A DNA stretch of 64,000 nucleotides from Pontederia crassipes (taxonomy: Eukaryota > Streptophyta > Magnoliopsida > Commelinales > Pontederiaceae): the NCBI GenBank assembly GCA_030549335.1, contig CM060192.1, positions 20,340,157-20,404,156 on the forward strand, given 5' to 3'. This document shows, one piece after another, positions 12,751-25,791 of the stretch. Each line of letters opens with the position of its first letter. Position 1 is the first letter of the stretch. The position numbers were made by a program, and so were the translations under genes. Below the pieces are notes generated by a model, which was given only the letters and a program-made list of their open reading frames with translations, had not been told where the DNA came from and did no database searches.

Positions 12751-12809
12751 GCGACGGATTTCAAACCGACGGAAATTGCTCGTCGGAAAATGGCAATTTT
12801 CTTGTAGTG
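12745..12809. mobile_element. CACTA (En/Spm) transposon terminus fragment
   Basis: The right edge reads TTTTCTTGTAGTG; its reverse complement CACTACAAGAAAA is the classic CACTA terminal motif. Inside lie the complementary subterminal motifs CCGACGG and CCGTCGG-like sequence. Only this one end, about 65 bp, is recognisable. Confidence 0.5.
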
Positions 12810-13053
12810 TTGCAAACAGTCATCTCAATGTTGATCAAACATACAAGGTAAGACATGCAAAAATCATTTTTGGCATGCAATGCATGAAAGTAATATAACA
12901 CATATTTAACTTGATCATAATGAGAAAATTTTCAAATACTTCAATAAGATCATACATAAAACCAATGTCATAACTTTATATCATATGACGTTTATCATTT
13001 TAGTAAAGTAGCTTATCAAACATCGATTTAAAAGCATATGGAGACATTCACAC

Positions 13054-15715
13054 TGGAACGTCCTGATAAGTTAAAAAAAAGTGGAAATTTATTTAAAAGT
13101 GATGGGCATTTGTGTCATTGTGCAGGATGGAACAGCCTTAAAAAAATGGTCGTCTCCTCCCTCATTCCCGACCTGCTACAGTGCCGTGCGCACTGTAGCG
13201 CATCTCCAGCCGCCCCCACTTCCGGCCGCCGGATCTCCTCCGTCCGGCCACTATTTTTTGCGCGAGAGGTATCGATGGAAAGAGGACGACGAGACGAATA
13301 TTTTGACATATAGTAGGAGATGATCGGTTTACCGTGCGCGACGCAATGAGTGAAAGATGTGAGGAGGCCGAAAATTCATCGACGATGATTCTGGCTCCGA
13401 TTCGCGCCGATCCTTCTCCTGGTGAGTTGTACATCATTCTTAGCTCGATTAGGATCATTTGGAGGGGTTTTAATCATGTTTTTGTCCAAATCACATAGGA
13501 GGTCAAAATTAGGGCTTTTCGATGAACTTTTTCGACGAACAGACGGCGAACTCCGGTCGAGCTCATCTCGACGTTCTAGTAGGTGCACACATGAGGCAAA
13601 AAAAAATTAGGTTGCTGTCCGTATAAAATTAGTCGTTAATCTTTTATTTTTAGGTTCGTAGGTTTCGGATTCCGATCGTTCTCCGACGACCCTTTCGGCG
13701 ACTCGTTATCATATCATGGTTGGTAAGTGAATATGAATGTACATTTGATTTGATTTTAGTGATGTGAACAAATTTAAAATAATTTATTTTATTATCGATG
13801 AATAAGGCGTTCGGTGGTTCTTCTCGACGTTTCGGCGGGTGCGATGATTCTGATAGCGACGGCTACAATGGTGGTGGTATGAACATCGGACAACTAAAAA
13901 TAATTATTATAATGTAATTAAGGTTCTAATTATGTTTTATTTAAAGTTTGATTTAATTTCGCTTATAGGAGGTTGCTAATCGGAAAGCGATAGTTCGTGG
14001 GTTGTTGTGATTTGTTTAGGCTATTACTAGACGATGATGCCTACTTTTCATTTTGGTTAAGTATTATAGCAAATCTATAATAGGGCTTGATTTATGATAA
14101 GCACGTCGAGTAGTTGTGAATAGTGAATTACCAAATTTATTTTATAATATTAATTAATCAAGTAACGAATATGATATGTTGTGTTTACTTTTAATTGGAT
14201 TCGGAAGAGAAGATAATTTGAAACTCGACGAATCCAAGGTGAGGGAACTTATCTCAATTGATATGAATGACTAAACTCTTCGGGGTGAAGACATCGTTCC
14301 ACTGATGTGAAAATGGATTTTTCGTGATAGTTTCCCTCATGCATATTTCATATATTTGTATGCTTCATATGTGTGTCATCATATGACTTGTGATATTTTA
14401 TTATAAATTTTGAAAATCCGTTGAATTTATACTTGTGAAATTGAGGTGAATATTTGATTTTTGAAAAGGAAAGTTTATATGATAGTTTCTAATTCTAAAC
14501 TTCTATTTGAAAACTGCATACACGCATCATGTGCACTACATGTAAAAACCCGCATAAGGCAGAGTGTTTTCACCTCAGAGGATTGGCTAACTCTGAGTAG
14601 ACCGGTTGGGGTTCGGTTTGCTCTGTGTCGATATAGTGACACGAGGAGCAGGTTCAACACCTTGTGTCGATATAGTGACACGAAGGGTGGAATTAGAACA
14701 ACCATCCTGTGGCGATATAGTGACATGAGGGATGGAATGGAAAAAGAAAAGAAACAAGCTCTGTGTCGATATAGTGACACGAGGAGCGGTTCAACGTCCT
14801 GTGACGATATAGTGACACGAGGGACGGAATGAGAACAACCACCCTGTGGTGATATAGTGACACGAGGGGTGTGCGAAGAAACACTCGATTGATGAGTGGT
14901 ATGGATATCCGTGTTTGATGATGTTCCCCAAATCTTATGATGTTATTTTACTATCATGCATGTGCATCCATGACATTCATTTCGGTATGAACATTATTTA
15001 AATGAATTTTCTTAGTGAAATGAAAAGGGTTGAAATAATTTCTGAAATGAAAAGGTTGGTTTTTCCTTCGGTGTTTTAATATTTGAGATAGTCGTTTTAC
15101 TCACTGAGTCTCTTTATGCTCACTCCTCTTGTTTATTTTATTTTATTTTATTCAGGTACTGAATGAAAGTCTTACATGCTTGCTTGCTTGGCATAAAATA
15201 AGAAATATAAAGGGGCAGTGATTGGTCATGTGTGAGAGGCGTGATCGATACTTTAATTACCTTGAATTTTATTTGCTTTCTTATACGAATTGCTAGATTG
15301 AAGAATGCTTGCAAGATTTTGTGAGATGTTAGATTTATGATGTGGAGGAATGCTCATGTTATATGGTTTACGAGCATCTGGCTCGTGATTTTGATTCAAG
15401 AGTGAGCTTGAGACTCACTATTTTGTGCATGCGTCCCACGATTTTTGCGATATGATGAATTGCCAGTAATGACCTTATAACTGCCTGTGATGTTTAAGTT
15501 TTGAAGTTAATTATCTCTGAAGAGATATATATGTATTGTTGTACATGGCGTATAAACGAATTTACGCATACGTCATGCCAAAATTTTTAGAAATTTCCAG
15601 AGTTAGTTTATTTTTCGAAACGTTGGCTTTCCGTTGAAAGTTTGAATTTGAATTTAGACGATTGGTTTCCAGTTTCACCCCTTGTGGCGCCAAAAGAAGT
15701 GGAAGGTCTGTCACA
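13054..15715 (+). mobile_element. Solo LTR, 2662 bp, with CACAC target duplication
   Basis: Starts TGGAACGTCC and ends TCTGTCACA. CACAC occurs at 13049-13053 and 15716-15720. Its first 80 bases resemble the 5' end of the chromovirus LTR in the opposite direction, so it belongs to a related chromovirus family that inserted into the older LTR. It contains no gag or pol. Because CA repeats abut the right end, the edge could shift by two bases. Confidence 0.65.
14622..14872. repeat. Six-copy hairpin minisatellite inside the solo LTR
   Basis: Six copies of CTGTGTCGATATAGTGACAC start near 14623, 14662, 14706, 14761, 14799 and 14843, each followed by GAGG. Each has GTGTC/GACAC arms around a GATATAGT loop. 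The spacers vary, so unit length is 38-55 bp. ORFs on both strands here are translations of the repeat. Confidence 0.9.
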
Positions 15716-15949
15716 CACACATTCAAAGACATTACACAATCAAGTCAAATAAAACTCATACCATATTGACATGGAAAAAACACATAATTGTCCAAAGTCA
15801 CTATTTTTATGGATAAACCCGCTCACCTTGGTTTATGTCGGATCTCAACTACCTCCCGTCCGAATCCGATCAAAACAGAAAAGTACCTATTACACTCATT
15901 TAAATCTTATTTAGAAACATATTCTTATCATTTAGGACATTTATCACTT

Positions 15950-17056
15950 CTAAGTATCATTTATCTTTTAGTTCATTAATTAATCTATAATACTCCTTTT
16001 AATGACATCTTGGTACCTAGAACTAAAATTTATAATTCTTTTACATAAGTTCATAATTAACGCATTATAAACAATCATATAACTAATTTCATAAACTGAT
16101 CATTTAACATTACAAGTGCAACTTTCCAACTCACTAATTACCATTAAATGAATTTCTTCACGATTTGCATTAATGATCATCACTAGGTTTTTTTGTTATG
16201 CTTACCAATAAGGGAAAAGAAATTAGCAACTTGTAGTACCCTACTCAAACCTCAACGAACAATCACCTACCATATCCAATTAACCATATAACAATTTGAA
16301 TTAGACACTATAACTAATACTTATCAATTTATAAAATAATCTTATGGATAGTTTTAGTCACCTATCATCCTCGCCGCAATAACAATAGGATCCACTCTAA
16401 AAAATCAAAGCCGCACTTGCCAAGACGTCAAAAAAATCGTTGAAAATGTCATCGAAGGAACGCTTGAAACCGATCCAATGTACCTAAAATGACACTGAGT
16501 AGATTTCTATAGAAATGTTGAACAACCTCCACTTCCAACTTCAGCTCACCAATGAAATGGTGGTAGGAATGGCTAGAATCCACACACGAGCTCGTTGAAA
16601 AACTACATGGATGCCACCAAAAAATCCCCACTCAGCCACCTTTTCAATTAGGTCCAAAACCTTATCAAAATCAACTAAAAATGTAGCTAATCACTCTTCA
16701 AACCATGATCAATATACCTTTAGAAGAATTAGTGAAAAGCGAAGGTTGAATAGTGATCGTCGGTGAACTCCCCTTTTCTGTGTTTGGCACTTCGTTCATC
16801 ATCCACAATGGATGGTTCCTTGTCAAACCCATGTCAAAATGTCGACATTTTTCATCCTCTTTCCAAAGGTATATCCAAATCAAAAATTCGTGGTCGGATG
16901 ACAAAGAAGATGCGATGGAAGTGGTAGCAATCAGCATCCCTTCATTTCGTTGCTTATCATCGTGGGCTGTGAGCGGTATGGAGATGCCTACAAAAGACCA
17001 AATCAGCGTCATCTTTTAAAATAACTCCACTTTAAAAAAATGTACAGGAAGTCACA
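15950..17056 (-). repeat. Left LTR segment of the chromovirus
   Basis: Similar over its length to 22905-24046. Shared landmarks are GGCACTTCGTTCATCATCC and CACAATGGATGGTTCC, at 16785-16818 and 23728-23761. It ends GTCACA at 17056. Confidence 0.75.
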
Positions 17057-19363
17057 ATTACAATACCCAATAAAAAAATTTCATCTTCAAAGTTCAAACT
17101 AACCTAAAAGGTTAAAAAAGATACGGATAACTTTTCAACATATGCTCCTCCAACTCCCATGTAACCTCTCTCTCGATGTATGATATGTCCATAAAACTCT
17201 GACCATGGGAATCTCATGTCTACATAACTGTCATACCTCATGTGCATCTACATTGGCTCCTCATGATATGTCTTATTCTCATTTATCTCCACCAGTTGTG
17301 CCTCAATTTGTTGATCCTCTCTAAGCAAACATTTTCAAAGCATGGAGGTAAGGCGATAATCCACATGTTCTAGCCTCTCAAGCACCTCATAGGGACCCAT
17401 AAAATATAGGGCTCAACTTTTATTTCTTCCCAAATTGAAGAACACTTTTCCAAGGAGAAATCTTCAAGAAAACTTGATCTCCAACTGCAAATTATCTCTC
17501 ATGTCATGACTTGTCAGCTAGTGTTTCTGACGATCTTGAGCTTCTTTGATCCTTTTTCGAATAACTTCAATTTTGTTCATGGCCTTCTAAACCAAGTCCA
17601 CATTCGTTAACTGTTCTTTCACACTCCTCATCCCAACATATAGGAGTGCGACATCTCCGTCCATATAAAGAATCAAATGGCACCATACGAATGGTGGATT
17701 GAGAACTATTATTATATGCAAACTTGGCCAATTCTAAATGGTCATTCTAACATCCACCACGATCTATCGCACTAGCTCTCAACATATCTTCTAGTGTGTG
17801 TATCGTCTGCTCAACCTGTCCGTCAATTTGTGGATGAAAAGCAATACTAAAATGTAGCCTCATTCCTAAAGATATATGTAGTTTCTTCCAAAATCTAGAC
17901 GTGAATTTAGAATCTCTGTCAGAAATAATGATTTTTTATACTCCATGTATCTGAACAATCACCTCAATGAACAATCGCGTCAGTTGCTCCAATGAATAAA
18001 TAATCTTGATGAATAAAAAATGTGCTAATTTTGTCAATCTGTCCACTATCACCCACACGATATTATGACCCTTTTTAGTGACTGACAAACAAAATTCATA
18101 TTAATCTTCTCCCATTTCCACTCAAGTATAGACAATGGATTCAATTTATCACAAGGAGACTGATGTTTCATTTTAACTTAACGACATACCAAACAATGAG
18201 ATACAAACTCAACCACATTCTCTTTCGTTCCTGGCAAAAAAAAAATTGCCATAGATTTTTGTACATCTTGGTGTAACATGGATGTAGTGATGTTGCATTA
18301 TGATTTTTTTGCATCACATCTTCTCTCAAATCATATGCCTTAGGTATAAATATCCTATCTTGATACATGAAAGACTTATATTTATTTACATGATATATTT
18401 TTCTCACCATGATCACCCATTAGTTGATCCACAACAAAAAGTGTCTATATCAACCTTTTGTACCCATCGAATCCTATTCAATAACACTGGTCTCACATGA
18501 ATGCTACACAACAAACCTCCATAGTCATCCACTCTCAAGTAAAAAATTATCCTTGTGAGCTCTTCAATAGAAGAGATCATGCTTAAGTCTTTCGTTGTCA
18601 CATCATTCTTGAAATTTTGGCTCAACACATCAACAACTATATTTACTACTCATGGATAATATTTCATAGTCAAATCATAATCTTTAATGAATTTCATCCA
18701 TCTTCTTCAACTCCTTGAAGCTTTTTATGGTCAGTGAAAACATTATCACCATACAGGTATGCCTGCATATCTTCAATGCAAATATAATAGCCGCCAACTC
18801 TAAACCATGAGTAGAATTATTAACTTCATGTGATTTCAACTTTTTAGACGCATAAGCAATTATCCTCCCATGTTGCATCAAAACACAACCAAGCCCCTAG
18901 CGTGAAACATCACTATATACCACAAAATTTTTTCTACCCTCTAATAAAGTCAAAATCGATGCATACACCATTCTATTCTTCAACTCTTGAAAGCTGCTAG
19001 GTAGGTGGGTGGTCGTACAAAAAAATTGTCATTCTTCCTTAGCAACTAGGTAGGTGGTTGTACAATGGTAGAGAAATCCTACACAAACATCTCTATAGTA
19101 ATCCGTCAATCCAAGAAAACTATGAACCTTTAAAGCATTTATTGATGCCTCCCATTCACAACAACTTCTATCTTGGATGAATCAATTAACGTTCCATCAA
19201 CTGTGATCAAGAAATACCACTATATCAATGTGAATTCGCACTTGGAAAACTTAGTATACAATTGGTTATGCCTCAAGGTCTCCAACACATTTTCGCTCGA
19301 TGAATAGATCAATATGTCATCAATAAATACAATGACAAATACATTCAGAAAATATCGAAACAC

Positions 19364-21753
19364 TGATGTCAAGAAATTATATTTATTTTTCATTTATGTT
19401 CAGCATGCATTTATCTCATATTTTATTATGTTCTCATGCTCGAGCATATGCTTTATTGTTGAAATGTAACTTTTATGATTTTCCCACATCTATCTTATGG
19501 TAATCTACATTGTCGGGATATTATTACTTATTTTAATTATTTTCATGTAAAAATCTCAACCAACACATGGGGCATTGCCGGTATATGCCCCCCACTTACG
19601 CACCGCATAGGGGCATGCAGGTGGATACCCCCACTTGAACATCTAGATGAATTCGAGAGCAGACACTGTTCACTAGGATAGCTAATCCAAAGTAGCAAAC
19701 AACTAAAAAAAGTTTCATTTTCACATCAGCTTAGAAAATTTCATTACACTAGAGGAAGGAAGCTTCGTCTAGACTTATGGGTAGATGTGGACAGAGAAGT
19801 TGCTGGAAAAGCTATAAAGATGATAGCCAGGATAAAGATGATAGAGAAGTGGACATGTAGCATCAAACTATAAGTCCATAAAAGGGGATGGAAGCTTCCC
19901 ATGGAAGGGGTTCCCAACTTTTCGAATTAGAAGCTTGGAGGCGGAATTCCATTTTTGCTGCTGATGGAAGTTGGAAGAGGAGGCTACGACCTTCTTTTCT
20001 TTTTTCCTTTCCTTCTTTTCTTCTTTCTTGTACTGTAACTAGCACAGCCAGTTAGTGACTGGGGATTTGTGATGGATACATCTACTTCTAAACACTTATG
20101 ATTTTTGAACTTAACCTATTAGGAAACAGTCGTTTATCCTTTCTTCTTATCCTTGCTATTTCATAGTTCTATGGACATTATTTCATTGCTAATTTGAGGA
20201 ATCTATTACACGAGAGGGAAATCTATTCCTCAGCTCAAGCTTTTCAGACCGAGAGGTGAGGAACTTGAGCTAAGTTCGTCCAATAGGGTGTAATGAGATT
20301 CAGATTTACTTTGCTTTAACTTCTTATTTCCATAAATGATTTTCTACTGTGAGGTCCAGGTCTTTCTTGCGGTATTGATGACATTTGTCTGAGAGGGTGC
20401 TTGATACCTCAATCATCACATGCATGTTGAGAGGTAGTGTGATGATTGAGACACATTTAGAGGGTCACAAACTGCCTATTCCAAGCATACTTGAAAGGAT
20501 GATCACCTTATATCTTGAGTTTATTGTTCCATTGCTGATTTTGAATATTTTATCATATTGACATGGCTTGTTGAATGTGTTTTTACAGATTGGTTTGTGC
20601 ATTGTGTTGAGAGGGAGATATCTTCCTCAAATCAAGTTTCAAGGTCAGGAGCCTGAGATGAGTTCATTCCGAAAGGCACACTGTGGCTCAACCTTTTACT
20701 TCTCATTTCCTATTTTTATTGAAACTTGCGGGTTCAATTCGGACAGCCTTTGAAAAAGGTAATTCCTGCCCGAGAGGTTGTTCGCAATCCCTATCTAAAG
20801 TATGCGAGCCGAGAGGTTGGGTCAGTGCTAGGATATGTCTAGGAATCACCATTTGCCAAGGTTCACTTCCCCTGTTTTCTTATTTCAAGAGATGATCCCC
20901 TGTTTTCAGGACTTTGACCATTTATTTCGACGCTTGTAACTCCCGCTCGAGAGGATATTCTTTTCCTTAGTTGCTGCGTGCATGCCGAGAGATGGGGCAA
21001 CGACTGAGTTGTTTCTAAGGAAGTGTTGATGGTTAGTTCCATGGTGAAGCCAAGAGGTGGACCACCCGCAAGGTCATCCATTTTGCTGAAGTTCCTTCTT
21101 TTTATGTCCAAACTATTTTTGACTTCTTAGTGTCAGAGACTCCTTCTAGAGAGGGTAATGTATTCCTCAATCATCGCATGCGTGTCGAGAGGTAGGACGA
21201 CAGTTGAGTTGCATCTAAAGAATCACTGATGACTAGTGCCAGGTATGGCCGAGAGGTCTACTATGAGTTTTCTCTACTTTCTCTCTCGAATTGAGCTTAA
21301 AAGAATCCACCCGAGAGGGATTATCAATTGTCGAGACTCAGTACAGACCGAGAGGTTGGCTGAGCTTTGATGTACGTCTTAGGATTCCTCTAAGTCCGAA
21401 GGAGATGGGCATCTATTTTATGATTTTACATTGAGTTAAGGAAGCAAAACTCCTGAAATAGTCCCCGCTTACATTTAAAACACCTAAAAATTAGTGTAGT
21501 TTTGTTTGCTGCAATTTCTAATTTGTAGTATTTCATTTTCTCACTTTGAACAACATCCATAGACTTAAGTTTTTCCTTCAAAATAGTTCCAGTCGAGTGT
21601 AAACTATTTCAGCTTTGTCCCCGTCGATCAACCCTTACATTGACTGATGTGAGCTTGCAGTATCGTCGTGTGTGTTAAGAATTTATAAAATTTAGAACTT
21701 ATTCGAGGTTTAATGTGAAGTACTCAAGTCACACATCAAACACGGTCAAGTCA
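19364..21753. mobile_element. 2390-bp LTR-like insertion inside the chromovirus RT
   Basis: The RT reading frame stops at MNMVF (21754) and resumes at RYFLNVF (about 19358). The intervening DNA starts TGATGTCAAG and ends GTCAAGTCA, flanked by AACAC (19359-19363) and AAAAC (21754-21758), a one-mismatch 5-bp duplication. It has TG...CA ends and no gag or pol, which fits a solo LTR or a small non-autonomous LTR element. Its inverted-repeat ends are weak, so class assignment is tentative. Confidence 0.6.
20200..21400. repeat. GAGAGG-marked higher-order tandem repeat
   Basis: About 15 GAGAGG motifs, mostly in a CCGAGAGGT context, recur in sets of two or three within diverged units of about 165-220 bp. 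Unit starts are near 20386, 20607, 20770, 20946, 21144 and 21311. Units share phrases such as CCTCAATCATC and GAGTTGNNTCTAA. It fills half of the inserted element. Confidence 0.6.
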
Positions 21754-22904
21754 AAAACCATATTCATCAAACTCATGAATGTTGTAAGAATATTCGCCAA
21801 GCCAAATGGCATCACAAGAAACTCATAATGTCCATATTAAATGCAGTCTTCTTCACATCTTCGTCTTTGATCCGCAATCGATGATATCCATATCTCAAGT
21901 CAATCTTGGAGAAGACATTTGAACCACGATCAAACAAATCATCTATTCTCAATAAAAAGTATGAATTCTTTATGGTCACCTTACTCCGTTGTCTATAATA
22001 AATGCATATCCTCGTTGAGTCATCTTTCTTATTTTAATTTTGAGTCATCTATACATCTCATATTTATACTCTCACTAATTCAAAATAATCCTAGTTGATA
22101 GGATCTTGGTATGTTTTTCATTGCTCAATAGCCTCCACATGAATACCCACTCGAACTTTCCCTATTTAAACATTGATTTTTTTACACTCACATTAATCAA
22201 TATTGTTTCCACTTGACTCACTTTGCCAGCAAGTCAAAATAGTAATCCTAGACAGATGATCAATTTTATTAACAAGATTCAAACAATGTAATTGTAGTCA
22301 GGTTTGGTTCCTTGCCTCTACCCAATCCAACCAACTTTAACTTCACCCTTCTACCACGTATCTAACATTTCTCGTATAACATTAACATCACATATTGTTT
22401 AATATGCATTATTACACACCCATGTGTGCTATGAACATGCATTAATACAAATAAACACGATTTCATGAGCTTAATGTCACGATCAATATTTGTTGCTCAC
22501 AGTATATGTTCTAAGTTGAATGTTTTCAAAGTTTGCATAAATAAAAAATAATATTATTTTATACAACATGATATCGTCCTATGATGTGACAAATAGTGTA
22601 GATACATATGCACATAAGCATCTCATAGCTCATATCAATCAAATAAAAATGTTAAAAAATTTATCACAATGCAATTCGTGACCTATCATTAGGCATTAAG
22701 GTAATCATATGGTCTCTCATCGATTTAGTTAGTAAATAATTTACTTTTATTCATAAGGTAATCATAAATATTATTTACTTTTATTCACAACAAGACATAA
22801 TAAAACTTTCTCATGTTATGCACGATGCTTTCATTTATTTATGCACCAACTATGTAATCTCTCCAAGTGAATAACCATAGAAATTATGTCATTTCATGAA
22901 CACA

Positions 22905-24046
22905 TATAGTTTATCTTTTAGTTCATTAATTACTCTATAATAGTCCTTTTAACGTCATCTCGGTACTTAGAACTAAAATTTATAATTCTTTTACTTAAGT
23001 TCATAATTAACGCATTATAAACAATCATATAACTAATTTCATAAATTGATCATTTAACATTTCAAGTACAACTTTCCAACTCACTAATTACTATTAAAAG
23101 AAATTATACACAATTTACATTTATGATCATCACTAAGTTTTTTTGTTATGCTTACCAATAAGGGAAAAGAAACCGCCAACTAGCAACACCTTACTCAAAC
23201 CCCAAGGGACAACCACCTATCATATCCAATCAACCATATAACAATCTGAATTGAACACTAGAACTAACTCTTATCAATTTATAAAGTAATCTTATGGATA
23301 GTTTCAGCCATGTACCTATCATCCTTGCCACAACAACAACACCGACCCTCAAAAATCGAAGTCGCACTCGCCAAAATTCAAAAAGGTCATCGAAAATGTC
23401 GGCAGAGGAGCGCTTGAACCGATCCAGTGTACCTAAGACACCGATTAGATTTTTGTAGAAATGTTGAACATCCTCCCAACTTCAACTCACCAATGAAATG
23501 GTGGTAGGAACGACCGGAATCCACACATGAGCTCGTCGAATAATTGCTCGGGCGTCACCAAAAAGTCCCCTCTCAGCCACCTTTTCGATTAGGGACAAAT
23601 CCTTATCAAAATGAACTAAAAACGAAGCTATTCACTCTCCAAACCATGACCAATATACCTATAGAAGAATCAGTGCAAATCGATGGTCGAATGGTGGCCG
23701 ACAACGAACTCCCTTTTTCTGCATTTGGCACTTCGTTCATCATCCACAATGGATGGTTCCTCGCCTAACCCATGCCAAAATGTCAGTCTTTTCGTACCCT
23801 TTCCAATAATATCTCCCTATCAAAAATTTGTGGTTGGACGACAGCAAACATGTGGCGGAAGTGGTAGCAGACATCTCTTTTTTGTCACTAGACGCCACGA
23901 CACTATGGATAGGAGGGGAAGATGTACTTTCTCTCCTTTTTGGTCCACATCGTTTATTTTTTATTGTTGGCTGGAAAAGACCAAATCACCCTCATCTTTT
24001 AAAATAATAACTTTTTTTTCTAAAAACAACGTGCAGGACGTCACAA
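22905..24046 (-). repeat. Right LTR segment (5' LTR) of the chromovirus
   Basis: Partner of 15950-17056, ending GACGTCACA. The stretch 22300-22900 to its left holds no readable domain and no clear primer-binding site, so this LTR may extend leftward or be truncated. Confidence 0.7.
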
Positions 24047-24099
24047 GTTTATTCTGACCCACCCTCCATGGATGAACCTTGAGGTGAATTAGTAGCAGT

Positions 24100-25512
24100 A
24101 GGCACCCACAATTTTGTCAAAATCATCGAACCCAAATAAGGTTTTGGGCAACCCTTGGTCGGGTGGGTAGAGCGTCAGGTAGAACAACGCAGAACCTGAC
24201 TTGGGTTCTCCGTTGATCGGCCCATGTCTGTTGTCGAGTTCTGCACATTGCCAAAACCAACCCGGGTACCCCTATGATATGGGATGAGTCATTTGTCGGT
24301 TGGAACTAGAGAACAAAACCCATGCCGAATCTCTCATGAATTCAGCCCGAGTTCCCATAGCATTGTCACCTGTACATAATCTTGATCGGGATTACACTCG
24401 GCCTCGTTGTGGCCAAGCTGTTGGACACCTAGAACTCGACTTCGTCAGATCCAACCACGCTTGGGTTCCATTGAAATAAATGTTTACTTTATATTTTTAA
24501 TTGATTATTATATTATATATGATCCATCATTTGTCATATATCATACACTGATATCATAGGATTGCCATTGTATAGTTTGATTAGAAGTCCCAAGTTGGGC
24601 AAATATGAGATTTTAATTAATTAATAAAGATAAAAGTTTGAATGCCCATGTTACCAATTGATGAGAGATCATTGCATAGCATAGCATAGCATCATTGTTA
24701 GGGCATGAGTTTAGACATGTCCCTATTGTACGATTTCTTCTCATCGTATGACGAAATAGGGTATTCTTCCCTTTAGTGAGGATAAATGTCGTGGTACGCA
24801 CAATCACTGACCTCTTATGAAATACATGACTCATAAATAGCATTGCATAGCAAAGATATCATTGCATAAAGGAATTATTGATTTATCATATTGAACCATG
24901 GTGTTACACATTGATTCGTCTACTGAGCACTTGATCTTGTCAGAGCATTGATCTTTCCATCGATATTAATCAAAGCATAATAATAATCTATTTTATTGAT
25001 TCTTATAAAAATCATAGCATTGATTTCTATTGATTGATTTATTTCATTGATGGTTATTATTAGGTTCACATTGATCTCATTCTTCTTTATTGTTGTTTTC
25101 TATCTTTTAGTTTATTATTCATCTATTGGACAACAAAGCTCACCTATTATTTATTATTCACTTATTGGGTAGCAAAGCTCACCGATTATTATTCCCATGC
25201 ATTGATCCTGCAGGTGGATGCATGAGTTCGTAATGGTAATGTATATTGTTCTCATTGTGCTTTAGCTATTTGATATATGTCTCTACTTTATTAGATTATT
25301 GCTTTAGATATTGATAATTATTGGTACTATCACTTATATTAAAGATTTTGTTGGACTTTCATATTTAATGACATTTTTAATATTATATTAAGTCTTCAAC
25401 GTTCTGACCAAATAATCAATCAAAAACAACATCCTAGGAAAAAAAAATACATAATTGATAGTGCCTCTCAAATTAGATTTTGCCAAGCGATGAGCGATTT
25501 GACAATGTTACA
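24100..25512 (+). repeat. Right LTR of the plus-strand gypsy element
   Basis: Uninterrupted partner of the split left LTR: 24464-25090 aligns with 3815-4407 and 25190-25512 with 10071-10336. It ends AATGTTACA at 25512. Its first 270 bp, including a GGTCGGGTGGGTAG patch near 24155, have no counterpart in the left copy. Confidence 0.7.
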
Positions 25513-25606
25513 ACATGTTTAATAAATTTCAAGTCAAATAGCACGCCAATGACACTTTGACGAGAATTGAAAAAATCATTGACAAATTGTTGATGATTTC
25601 TCGATT

Positions 25607-25676
25607 ATCAAAATTGTATTGAATATATAAACTAAAAATACATCAAAATTGTATTGAATATACAAACTAAAAATAC
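25607..25676. repeat. Direct duplication of a 35-bp unit
   Basis: ATCAAAATTGTATTGAATAT followed by A(T/C)AAACTAAAAATAC occurs twice head to tail with one difference, just outside the right gypsy LTR. Confidence 0.85.
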
Positions 25677-25791
25677 TACAAAAATCATGTGATACAAATT
25701 CACGAGAAAAATAATTCAAGGTACCATTTGGAGAATATAATCATAACTCTTTCCTTTTACATGAATAGTTGAATTTAAAAAAATTAATTTA

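Larger units (their letters stand above)
17101..22130 (-). pseudogene. Chromovirus pol remnant (RT, RNase H, integrase, chromodomain-like)
   Basis: Read right to left. RT begins near 22030 ([26 protein letters not shown], to 21754), is cut by a 2.4-kb insertion, and resumes at 19363 with [13 protein letters not shown]; both catalytic aspartates are present. RNase H follows (18684-18881, [14 protein letters not shown]). Then come an integrase zinc-binding region with CLVC near 18190, and integrase core motifs VDRLTKLAHF (about 18035), SDRDSKFTSRFW (about 17905) and GQVEQTI (about 17815). A chromodomain-like tail VTWELEEHMLK lies near 17160. Stops and frameshifts occur in every domain, so it is not functional. 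Confidence 0.8.
11990..24046 (-). mobile_element. Minus-strand Ty3/gypsy chromovirus, degenerate, carrying nested insertions
   Basis: Two same-orientation LTR segments (15950-17056 and 22905-24046) flank a minus-strand pol. On the minus strand the LTRs start TGTGACGTCCTGC (right copy) and TGTGACTTCCTG (left copy). The domain order is RT, RNase H, integrase and a chromodomain-like tail, so a Tekay/Del-type chromovirus is the best fit. The left LTR appears to continue to about 12000 and holds a solo LTR (13054-15715). The RT is split by 19364-21753. The left boundary and target duplication are not resolved. Confidence 0.65.

Noticed and set aside
14622..14872. CRISPR-like repeat-spacer array
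   Set aside because: The genome is plainly eukaryotic, spacers are repeat-derived and uneven, and no cas genes occur.
14461..14884. ORFs on both strands with repeated CRYSDTR or SLYRHR
   Set aside because: These are translations of the hairpin minisatellite in the solo LTR.
24140..24200. A possible tRNA-like patch (GGGTGGGTAGAGCG)
   Set aside because: No cloverleaf could be folded and the sequence lies within a retrotransposon LTR.
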